Positions 44,553 to 52,548 of a stretch of DNA of 64,000 nucleotides are shown one piece after another. Positions within the stretch are counted from its first letter, which is position 1. Each line of letters opens with the position of its first letter. Source of the stretch: Methanoculleus frigidifontis (GTDB lineage: Archaea > Halobacteriota > Methanomicrobia > Methanomicrobiales > Methanoculleaceae); NCBI RefSeq assembly GCF_030464345.1, contig NZ_VCYH01000006.1, positions 142,361 to 206,360 of the forward strand, given 5' to 3'. Position numbers and translations under genes: made by a program. The notes under the pieces were generated by a model. The model searched no databases and was not told the DNA's origin. It saw nothing but the letters and a program-made list of their open reading frames with translations.

Positions 44553-46400
44553 ATGACAACCCGAGATCCCTACTCCATTGCCGTGGCGGTGATGCTCACG
44601 CTCTGTCTGGTGCAGGCGGCGTTTGCAGAGGTTTCGGTCGGCAGGACGGAGCGGCATCCCGCCGTGCCCTCCTCGCGCTTCTCACCGGAGGATGCCGCCG
44701 TTCTGCCGCCGGTTCCCGAGTGGCAGGCGGCCTGCGGCGGCAGCGGCTGGGATGCCGGGGTGGATCTCCGGTCTACCGGAGATGGTGGCGTGATCGCGGT
44801 TGGGAGCAGCCGGTCGGACGACGGCGAGGTCTCCGGGAACCACGGCCATACCGATATCTGGGTGGTGAAAATTGACGCCGACGGCACGCCTCTCTGGCAG
44901 CGCTGTCTCGGCGGCAGCGGTGATGACTACGCGGCAGGGGTGGCAGAGACTGTCGATGGAGGATATATTGCCGTTGGGACGACCTGGTCATGCGATGGTG
45001 ACGTCTGTGGAAACCATGGTGGCTGTGATCTCTGGGTGGTGAAACTTGACGACAGCGGCACGCTTCTCTGGCAGCGGTGTCTCGGCGGCACCGGCCTTGA
45101 TTCCGGTTCTGCGGTTCGGCCGTCCGCGGACGGCGGGTATGTCATTGTCGGCTCCACGCTCTCGAGCGACGGTGACGTCTGCGGCAATCACGGGAGCAGC
45201 GACCTCTGGGTGGTGAAACTTGACGGTGGCGGTTCCCTCCTCTGGCAGGCCTGCCTCGGCGGCAGCGGTTATGACGAGGGCTGGGGCATTACAGAGACGG
45301 CGGACGGCGGGTATGTCGTGGTGGGCAGTGTCGCTTCGCCCGATGGGGATGTCTCCGGAAACCACGGGAGCAGCGATCTGTGGGTGGTGAACCTGGACGC
45401 CGCCGGCAATCTCCGGTGGAAAAGCGCGCTTGGGGGGAGCGGGGGTGATTACGGCTACGATATCTGCCGGACTGCTGATGGGGGATATGCCGTTGCCGGG
45501 ATGACCGATTCGTGCGACGGTGATGTCTCCGGCAATCATGGTGCATGGGATGCATGGGTTGTGCGCCTGGATGCCGACGGAGACCTTCTCTGGCAGCGGT
45601 GCTTCGGCGGCAGCGATCTTGATGCGGCGAGGAGTATCCGGCGGGTTGCCGGTGGCGGGTATGTTGTTGTCGGCGACACCTACTCCATAGACGGTGATGC
45701 GGACGGCAACCATGGCGGCTGCGATCTCTGGGTTGTCGGGCTTGGCGATGACGGCACCCTTCTCTGGCAGCGGTGCTGCGGGGGGAGCGGCGATGATGTC
45801 GGCTATGCCGTGCAACCGGGTGAGGGTGAGCGATATACCGTCATCGGTGCAACAGGGTCGAACGACGGTGATGTATCCGGAAACCATGGCCATACCGATC
45901 TCTGGATGGTCGGCCTGACCACGTCTGCCTTCCACGCGGCATTCACGGCGAACGTGACCGAAGGCACCACACCGCTGCCGGTGCAGTTCTCGGACCTCTC
46001 GACCGGCAGCCCGTTCCGGTGGCGCTGGGATTTCGGTGACGGGACGGTCTCCGCCGACCAGAGCCCCGTTCATGTCTATACATCTGCAGGCACCTACACA
46101 GTTTCGCTGACGGTTACGAGCCTCTTCGGGCGGGACACCGAGATAAAGACCGATTATATCACCGTGACCGACCCGGCCGTTCTCCCGCTCCCCGGGTATG
46201 CCGACCCGCCGACCGACCCCGACGGCGACGGGCTCTACGAGGATCTGAACGGCAACGGGCGGCTGGACTTTGCCGACGTGGTGGCCTACTTCGACAACAT
46301 GGAGTGGATCGCTGACAATGAACCGGTCGACTGCTTCGACTACAACGGCAACGGCCGGATCGACTTCAATGATATCGTCGTCCTCTTCGAGGAGATATAA
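44553..46400 (+). CDS. Secreted seven-bladed propeller protein with PKD and dockerin domains
   Basis: A 615-residue secreted protein. Signal peptide IAVAVMLTLCLVQAAFA (about 9-25). Seven repeats of about 58 residues follow (about 60-460), each with DGGYxxVGxTxSxDGDVxGNHGxxDLWVVKLD and ending LLWQRCLGG, consistent with a closed propeller. One PKD domain (WRWDFGDGTVS, about 470-545) precedes a C-terminal dockerin-like pair of Ca-binding loops, DLNGNGRLDFADV and DYNGNGRIDFNDI (about 560-615). Dockerins bind cohesin domains; a cohesin-like protein is encoded about 5 kb downstream. There is no membrane anchor, so retention at the surface may depend on the dockerin. Confidence 0.85.
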   Translation: MTTRDPYSIAVAVMLTLCLVQAAFAEVSVGRTERHPAVPSSRFSPEDAAVLPPVPEWQAACGGSGWDAGVDLRSTGDGGVIAVGSSRSDDGEVSGNHGHTDIWVVKIDADGTPLWQRCLGGSGDDYAAGVAETVDGGYIAVGTTWSCDGDVCGNHGGCDLWVVKLDDSGTLLWQRCLGGTGLDSGSAVRPSADGGYVIVGSTLSSDGDVCGNHGSSDLWVVKLDGGGSLLWQACLGGSGYDEGWGITETADGGYVVVGSVASPDGDVSGNHGSSDLWVVNLDAAGNLRWKSALGGSGGDYGYDICRTADGGYAVAGMTDSCDGDVSGNHGAWDAWVVRLDADGDLLWQRCFGGSDLDAARSIRRVAGGGYVVVGDTYSIDGDADGNHGGCDLWVVGLGDDGTLLWQRCCGGSGDDVGYAVQPGEGERYTVIGATGSNDGDVSGNHGHTDLWMVGLTTSAFHAAFTANVTEGTTPLPVQFSDLSTGSPFRWRWDFGDGTVSADQSPVHVYTSAGTYTVSLTVTSLFGRDTEIKTDYITVTDPAVLPLPGYADPPTDPDGDGLYEDLNGNGRLDFADVVAYFDNMEWIADNEPVDCFDYNGNGRIDFNDIVVLFEEI

Positions 46401-46402
46401 CA

Positions 46403-47938
46403 ATGGAACGGCGTCTCCGGATTAGTTGGGCGGTTGCGCTCATCCTGGTTCTCTGCATGGTATCTCCCGCTGCCGGGGGCGTTTCGGCGGATTCGTCCGC
46501 CGTGATCTTCCAGCGACCATACGGCGGCAGCGGCGCCGAGCTGGCGTATGCCATCCAGGAGATCGGTGACGGCGGCTATATTGCCGCAGGAACGACGGGA
46601 TCGAACGACGGTGACGTGAGCGGTAATCATGGCGGTGTCGATGCCTGGGTGGTGAAGACGGATGCCGGCGGCATGCTTCTCTGGCAGCGCTGCCTCGGCG
46701 GCAGCGGCGACGATACTGCCGCTTCAATCCGGCAGACGGACGACGGGGGGTATGTCCTCACCGGGTACACCACTTCAAACGACGGGGACGTCTCCGGAAA
46801 CCACGGTTCGGACGACCTCTGGGTGGTGAAGCTGGACGCCGACGGAGACCTTCTCTGGCAGCGGTGCCTCGGCGGGAGCTTCCGGGATGCGGGCGCTGCA
46901 ATCCGGCAGACGTCGGACGGCGGCTACGTCGTTGCCGGAGCCGCACTCTCATTTGACGGTGATGTCCGGGGAAACAACGGGCTGAGCGACGTCTGGGTGG
47001 TGAAACTTGACGGCAGCGGTTCCCTTCTCTGGCAGTCCTGCCTCGGTGGCAGCGGCATTGACGCGGGCGCCTCCATCCAGGAGACCGCTGACGGCGGGTA
47101 CATTGTTGCGGGCGGCACCTTCTCAAACAACGGTGACGTGAGCGGGAACCACGGCGGTGCCGATGCCTGGGTGGTGAAGATGGATGGGCGGGGCAGGCTC
47201 CTCTGGCAGCGGTGCCTCGGCGGCAGCGAGGACGATTACGCGGCAGCGGTGGCAGAGACTGCCGATGGCGGATACATCGTAACCGGAACGACCGGGTCGA
47301 GCGACGGTGACATCACCGGTAACCATGGTTCGGACGACCTCTGGGTGGTGAAGCTGGACGCCGACGGAGACCTTCTCTGGCAGCGCTGCCTCGGCGGCAG
47401 CGGGGATGACCGTGGCTGGAGCATCTGCCGGACGACCGACGGTGGATACCTCGTCGGCGGCTGGACGGCGTCGGCCGACGGCGATGCGACAGGCAGCCAC
47501 GGCGGGGCGGATCTCTGGATGGTGAAACTGAATGCGGCCGGGAGCCTCCTCTGGCAGCGGTGCTGCGGCGGCAGCGGCGGCGACTATGGTTATGGCATCC
47601 TGCAGCACACGGACGGCGGCTACGTCGGAGCAGGCAGCACGGCGTCGCGGGACGGCGACGTGACGGGAAAGCACGCCAGCAGCGACCTCTGGGTGGTGAA
47701 GGTCGCCGTCCGGCAGGTGGCGGCGCTCCCCGGGTATGCCGACCCGCCGACCGACCCTGACGGCGACGGGCTCTACGAAGACCTGAACGGCAGCGGCCGT
47801 CTGGACTTCGCAGACGTGGTTGTGTATTTTGAGCAGATGGAGTGGATCGCTGACAACGAACCGGTTGACTGCTTCGACTACAACGGCAACGGCCGGATCG
47901 ACTTCAACGATATCGTCGTTCTGTTTGGGGGGGTGTGA
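46403..47938 (+). CDS. Secreted seven-bladed propeller protein with dockerin domain (tandem paralog)
   Basis: A 511-residue paralog of the previous gene, starting 2 bases after its stop. Signal peptide WAVALILVLCMVSPAAGGVSA (about 9-29), then seven propeller repeats of about 58 residues and a C-terminal dockerin (DLNGSGRLDFADV and DYNGNGRIDFNDI). The PKD domain of the first protein is absent; dockerin follows the propeller directly through YADPPTDPDGDG. Tandem duplication and co-transcription are likely. The ligand of the propeller is unknown. Confidence 0.85.
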   Translation: MERRLRISWAVALILVLCMVSPAAGGVSADSSAVIFQRPYGGSGAELAYAIQEIGDGGYIAAGTTGSNDGDVSGNHGGVDAWVVKTDAGGMLLWQRCLGGSGDDTAASIRQTDDGGYVLTGYTTSNDGDVSGNHGSDDLWVVKLDADGDLLWQRCLGGSFRDAGAAIRQTSDGGYVVAGAALSFDGDVRGNNGLSDVWVVKLDGSGSLLWQSCLGGSGIDAGASIQETADGGYIVAGGTFSNNGDVSGNHGGADAWVVKMDGRGRLLWQRCLGGSEDDYAAAVAETADGGYIVTGTTGSSDGDITGNHGSDDLWVVKLDADGDLLWQRCLGGSGDDRGWSICRTTDGGYLVGGWTASADGDATGSHGGADLWMVKLNAAGSLLWQRCCGGSGGDYGYGILQHTDGGYVGAGSTASRDGDVTGKHASSDLWVVKVAVRQVAALPGYADPPTDPDGDGLYEDLNGSGRLDFADVVVYFEQMEWIADNEPVDCFDYNGNGRIDFNDIVVLFGGV

Positions 47939-48748
47939 CGGAACCGGAGATATCTTACTATTCACTTTTGCCGGGAAACATGAGCGGCTGCAGTCAGATT
48001 GTTCCGCACTTCGCTGTTGTACGACAGTTGCTTCCCTCTTCCATGGGTCAATGCACAGTTGCTTATATGCACACTGGGACTGGAACTATTCTCTCAGTAA
48101 GGAATAGTGTTCTGATAATCTACTCCGGAAGCGCTTGCAGAGGAGGGGCGGTGATGAACCTGCCCGTCTCTTAACGGAGATGCGTATTTATCTCTCGTTC
48201 TAGCCTGGCTCTTATTACGCAAGGGCGTTCTGAGTGCCAGGATGTATTCCTCCGAGTGCGGCACGTCCGGCAGGCAGGCGGACTGCTGCTCGTGGTTGTA
48301 GTAGTTAGAGGAATGCACGCCATTCGCGCATACGAGTTTATTGATATAATATTTATACAAATGATATAAAATTCAGGAGACTGAGTTTCAGACATCTTTA
48401 TTTGAACTATTTCGTAGATAATGTATCATACACTAAGTAATATTCAATATGATTTATATTATAATGTTTATGGCATGCTTCGACATGATCATTTATTAAC
48501 CTATCACTAAGTAATCGATCGCGGATCTAATCTTTGTCGCAAGTATTCAAGTTTTCTACATTTTTTAATGAGATTCCAGCAAAAAACATTATTTTTTGCA
48601 ATTCTTCAATTTTTAGCGAAGTTTTATATAGTCGAGCAACACCGAAACCGCGTAATGGTATTCGTGAAAGCAAAAGCAGGATAGTTCAGATTGCCCCGGG
48701 GAATGCCAGGAAGCGGTAAGGTCCTGCGTGCTTTGTCGGAGGTAGAAT
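47939..48748. other. A/T-rich intergenic region before the dockerin protease
   Basis: About 800 bases without a supportable gene. The middle (48340-48640) is far richer in A and T than anything else in the window. It contains an 11-base direct repeat CACTAAGTAAT at 48431-48441 and 48505-48515, and many TATA-like strings on both strands. GTTTTATATAGTCG (48621-48634) is the best promoter for the protease gene, about 120 bases before its ATG. Confidence 0.5.
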
Positions 48749-50686
48749 ATGAAAAATACGACGAAAATTAACCTGTTCGCTGTTGCTCTTCTTCTAACTG
48801 TATCCCTGGTTGTTGCTCCGGCAACAGCGATTACTGTGGATGTTCCGCTTACGGACCTTGTTTCCGAAGCGGATTCTGTTGTGATCGGAACGGTTGTCGC
48901 CACCGAGAGCAGATGGAATGCTGATAGAACACTGATTCAGACGTATGTCACCATACAGGTCGATCAGCATGTGGCAAAAGCATCGGTTGAAGAGACCATC
49001 ACGCTTGTCGTTGATGGCGGAACAGTTGATGACATCACCCTCTGGGTATCTGATACACCTGTCTTTTGGCCAAGTATGCAGATAGGAGTGTTACTTAAAA
49101 AGATCTCTCCAGATCTGTATGTCCCCTATGGGCTCACTCAGGGCGTCTATGCCATTTCGGACAATGAAGTCTCAACAGATCAGATTCCTGCTTATCGAAT
49201 GATTCCAAGCGGATGCATGACCTCCGAACGCTTCATCGAGATGATCAGGATGGCCGAAGCAGGAATCGAGCCTTCTATTGGATATGTGGTTCCGGAGCCG
49301 ATTGGAGAGGCTCGCTATGAAATTGACCCATTCCAGTTATCTCCAGGCACTGCCTCTGCGGGAACTGATGCGACTGTGACCATCACGGGGTCGGGGTTCG
49401 GAACGAAGCCATCACGGGATAGCCTTGCCGATGTGTGTTTCTTCTTCATCCGAGAAGGGGATTCCCTGTATTGGATATACGCCACCGGCTGGTTACCCGC
49501 TTCTAACTGGCAGGAAGCAAATGCAAATGCTATTCAGTCGTGGACAAATACTGAAATCGTCACACATGTTCCAGCAGGCACTGCTTACCGAGGCTACTAC
49601 TATTCTGGTTCGGCAGGCAGCGGTCCTGTCGTGGTATTGACGGAAGAGGGGCAGGAGGTAGGCCCTTATGAAATGAGTGTTCCATTTGGTCGGTTGACTG
49701 GGTGGGGGGGAATACCTTCTCGATGGAGTGGAGAGGCTCCGATAATCTTGTATTATGTCAATCCTCCACCGGTAGCTGGTTCGCTTGACTCTGTCATCTC
49801 TGCTGCAGGCACATGGACCGAGGTTCCAGGCTCTTCGTTTACCTTTGAGTATGCAGGCACGACAACGGCAACCGAGATAGGATATAATGGTAAAAACGAG
49901 ATCCTCTGGGCATATATCGATCAGCCGGGTGTCCTTGCCCAAGCGGCATCATGGCGTGATGCAGCGGGCGTAATGTACGAGGCTGATATCAGGTTTAACA
50001 CGCAGTATTCATGGTCAACATCTCCATCTACGTCCGAATTTGACATAGAGGCAATATGCCTTCATGAACTCGGCCACTGGGTTCAGCTCGCCGATCTGTA
50101 CGGAAACATTGCTGGTTATCCATCTGATACCACGAAGGTCATGTATGGTCGTGGGGCTCCCGGAGAGGTAAAGAGGACATTACATCCTGGAGACCGCGAG
50201 GGGATCGAGTATATCTATCCCGCTATGACACCCACGTTTAGCCTGAACCTGAAAGTTACGCCCGAGGGTAGTGGAACCGTCATCGGAGCGGGCATGTACG
50301 AGGTCGGAGAGCTCGTTACCATCACCGCCACACCGGAAGATGGCTGGACATTTGCCAGCTGGACCGATGAGGTGGGTGCTGAAGTTAGCGTTCAGGCGGT
50401 CTATGACTACACCATGCCCGCCCGCGATGTGACCCTGACTGCAAATTTCGAACTTGAGCTGGTTGTGATCCCGCTCCCCGGCTCTACCGACCCACCGACC
50501 GACCCCGACGGCGACGGGCTCTACGAAGACCTGAACGGCAACGGTCGCCTGGACTTCGCAGACGTGGTTGTGTATTTTGAGCAGATGGAGTGGATCGCGG
50601 CGAACGAACCGGTTGACTGCTTCGACTACAACGGCAACGGCAGGATCGACTGGGACGACGTCGTGGTGCTCTTTGGGGAGGTGTGA
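48749..50686 (+). CDS. Secreted metzincin-type metalloprotease with IPT-like, InlB-type repeat and dockerin domains
   Basis: A 645-residue secreted protein. Signal peptide NLFAVALLLTVSLVVAPATA (about 8-27). A first domain (about 30-185) is followed by an IPT/TIG-like segment (LSPGTASAGTDATVTITGSGFG, about 197-218). The zinc site is HELGHWVQLAD (H439, E440, H443; third ligand Asp or nearby) with the Met-turn VMYGRG, as in matrixin-like metzincins. Residues about 500-565 (LKVTPEGSGTV ... GWTFASWT) form a bacterial InlB-type repeat; the end is a dockerin (DLNGNGRLDFADV and DYNGNGRIDWDDV). The body has noticeably lower GC and different codon use from its neighbours, while the dockerin part is GC-rich and almost identical to the preceding gene: a mosaic. 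Confidence 0.82.
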   Translation: MKNTTKINLFAVALLLTVSLVVAPATAITVDVPLTDLVSEADSVVIGTVVATESRWNADRTLIQTYVTIQVDQHVAKASVEETITLVVDGGTVDDITLWVSDTPVFWPSMQIGVLLKKISPDLYVPYGLTQGVYAISDNEVSTDQIPAYRMIPSGCMTSERFIEMIRMAEAGIEPSIGYVVPEPIGEARYEIDPFQLSPGTASAGTDATVTITGSGFGTKPSRDSLADVCFFFIREGDSLYWIYATGWLPASNWQEANANAIQSWTNTEIVTHVPAGTAYRGYYYSGSAGSGPVVVLTEEGQEVGPYEMSVPFGRLTGWGGIPSRWSGEAPIILYYVNPPPVAGSLDSVISAAGTWTEVPGSSFTFEYAGTTTATEIGYNGKNEILWAYIDQPGVLAQAASWRDAAGVMYEADIRFNTQYSWSTSPSTSEFDIEAICLHELGHWVQLADLYGNIAGYPSDTTKVMYGRGAPGEVKRTLHPGDREGIEYIYPAMTPTFSLNLKVTPEGSGTVIGAGMYEVGELVTITATPEDGWTFASWTDEVGAEVSVQAVYDYTMPARDVTLTANFELELVVIPLPGSTDPPTDPDGDGLYEDLNGNGRLDFADVVVYFEQMEWIAANEPVDCFDYNGNGRIDWDDVVVLFGEV

Positions 50687-51428
50687 GGGTGCTGGAGATC
50701 TTTTATCCTCACTTTTTAGCCGGGCAGAACCGCGCATGACTGCGTGGAGGGCACATATCTCCCGGCACGTGGGCAGTGCAGTGTCGGCCATGGGAGTTTC
50801 TGACCGGGGGAGCTGCCTGGGTGTCTCCAAATATATAAAATTCCAATTATATTTTTTGGCAAATGATACTGGGCCCCGTTCGGCACAATTTTTATATACT
50901 AGAATTGCTACTCTGCTCTGACGAGCACCCAGAAGACCAGTATTTCAGTGAGCATCCGTTTCGATCGATATGATGGGCATCCGGCCTTTTCAGGACGGGA
51001 TCTGCCATCTCCGATCAGCTGCCACACGCTATTTTCATCGTTCGCTCCACAGCGCCTCCAGAACGGGCATGTGCCGGAGTGCTCCGTACCAGAAATGCGC
51101 CCTATGAGTGATATGCAGTGAGGGATCCCGTCACGGCAGTTGTCTGCCGTGGGAATAGGTCTCCAAGAGGTGAAATGGCCATCCGCATGAAAGGATCTGT
51201 ATCCGGACGACCGGATATGAAACACCCCGATCAGCTGAGCGTACGGCGTGAAGATCCTCGTCCCGGTCGGGTTCCTTGCTCTCATCGGCGACCCTTGCGG
51301 CAAAAATCTCGCCCGGCGCTGTGTATCGAACTGTTGATCTTCTCTGCTCTGGGCGGTGAGGGACTGATTGCAGCAATTGTGCAGCCCTGTGCCGCCCGGT
51401 GCGTGAGGCACACTGAGGTGGCTTCCCA
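50687..51428 (+). other. Leader region of the cohesin-like gene
   Basis: These 742 bases hold no supportable gene. The 3' flank of the protease gene (up to about 50735) resembles the 3' flank at 47939-47980. The promoter element at 50881-50902 would imply a leader of about 500 bases before the ATG at 51429, which itself has GAGGTGG nine bases upstream. A second promoter nearer the gene was not seen. Confidence 0.45.
50881..50902 (+). promoter_or_regulatory. Promoter element shared with the first dockerin gene (copy 2)
   Basis: CGGCACAAT followed by TTTTATATACTAG; 19 of 22 bases identical to 44399-44420, with TATATACTAG exact. Elsewhere in the window TATA boxes differ in flanks. Confidence 0.5.
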
Positions 51429-52349
51429 ATGACCACGCTCTTGAGAGCAACTCTTTATTCTCTGATAGCATTTCTCCTGGTTGGGGTTTCTGCCGTATCG
51501 GGTCTGACCGTGACGGCCGGTACCGTGCAGATACCGAATGTGGGTGAGACGACCACCCTGTCGATCATCCTGGATGAGGCCCCAAACGGCCTTTCAGGCA
51601 GCAATGTCTCGGTATCGCTTGATGATCCTTCCATTGCTGAATTTATCGACGTTACGTATCCGGACTGGATGACACTCTCTGCCAGCAATTCCTTTCCGAG
51701 CGATACTGTCTTTATCAAAGGTGTTGATCTGCATGACAAGGCGATGCCCGGTGCCACAAGTATCAGTCTCGGCACGGTAACCGTCCGTGGCGATGCCGTC
51801 GGAGTAAGTGCTGTCGCTGTCTCCATCGAGCAGATCGATGATGATTTCGGCGCCGTCGTCGACCCGACATCGGTAAGCGGTTCCGTCACTGTGGACAGTG
51901 CCCAGCAGATGGATCTTCCGCTGAAGACGGGCTGGAACCTGGTCTCCATCCCGTTCAGCAATGCTGAGTACACTGTTCCATCAGGCAGTATTCTGGCGAT
52001 CTATGGATATGACCCGGCAACGAAAGCCTATGAATCAGCCCAGATTCAATCGCTTGTGCCCGGCAAAGCCTACTGGATTGCGTCGGCGTACGATTGTACT
52101 GTGATCGTTACGGGAACACCGGTCAGCCCTGTCACGGTGGAACTCGCGCAGGGCTGGAACCTGATTGGAAGCACGGCCGTCCCGATCGCCTTCAGCGATA
52201 TCGCAATCGATCCTGCAGGGTCTTGGGCGATGCAGTCGGTCTATGGCTACAGTACAGCGACACAGGGCTATGTAATGACAACCGAACTGCAGTCGGGCGG
52301 AGGTTATTGGGGAGCGGTGATCCGTGACTGTATCATTACCCTCCCCTGA
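51429..52349 (+). CDS. Secreted protein with a cohesin-like domain and a double GWNL-type domain
   Basis: A 306-residue protein. Signal peptide LYSLIAFLLVGVSAVSG (about 9-25). Residues about 26-160 read like an archaeal cohesin-like beta sandwich: VGETTTLSIILDEAPNGLSG, DPSIAEFIDVTYPDWMTL, ATSISLGTVTVRGDAVGVSAV and IEQIDDDFGAVVD. Then two GWNL repeats, LKTGWNLVSIPF and LAQGWNLIGSTAV, each ending in a tryptophan/tyrosine-rich loop. There is no C-terminal anchor. It is the only cohesin-like domain here and lies next to three dockerin proteins. The cohesin assignment is by pattern; a generic Ig-like domain is possible. Confidence 0.7.
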   Translation: MTTLLRATLYSLIAFLLVGVSAVSGLTVTAGTVQIPNVGETTTLSIILDEAPNGLSGSNVSVSLDDPSIAEFIDVTYPDWMTLSASNSFPSDTVFIKGVDLHDKAMPGATSISLGTVTVRGDAVGVSAVAVSIEQIDDDFGAVVDPTSVSGSVTVDSAQQMDLPLKTGWNLVSIPFSNAEYTVPSGSILAIYGYDPATKAYESAQIQSLVPGKAYWIASAYDCTVIVTGTPVSPVTVELAQGWNLIGSTAVPIAFSDIAIDPAGSWAMQSVYGYSTATQGYVMTTELQSGGGYWGAVIRDCIITLP

Positions 52350-52548
52350 TCCTTCTGTGGCAGGTGAAGCGCAATGAATTGGACTGTCGCCGCCCCTACC
52401 GGATCCGGACTCCCGGCAACTGCCCGGGCAACGGGTCTCTCCCGCCGGAGGGAGGGGGTATCCCTGCACGTGGCTGTAAAATGGGTGTTTCCGATGGAAT
52501 CGATATAGGGGGTGGCAGCCTCTTTCCCAATGAAGCAGGTGTATTACC

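Noticed and set aside
44740..47700. CRISPR-like or tandem repeat array
   Set aside because: The regular repeats of about 174 bases are in frame and encode propeller blades with divergent sequence; there are no unique spacers between constant repeats.
51118..51432. 104-residue open frame before the cohesin-like gene
   Set aside because: Arg/Pro-rich translation, no ribosome site, and it runs into the start of the real gene in another frame.
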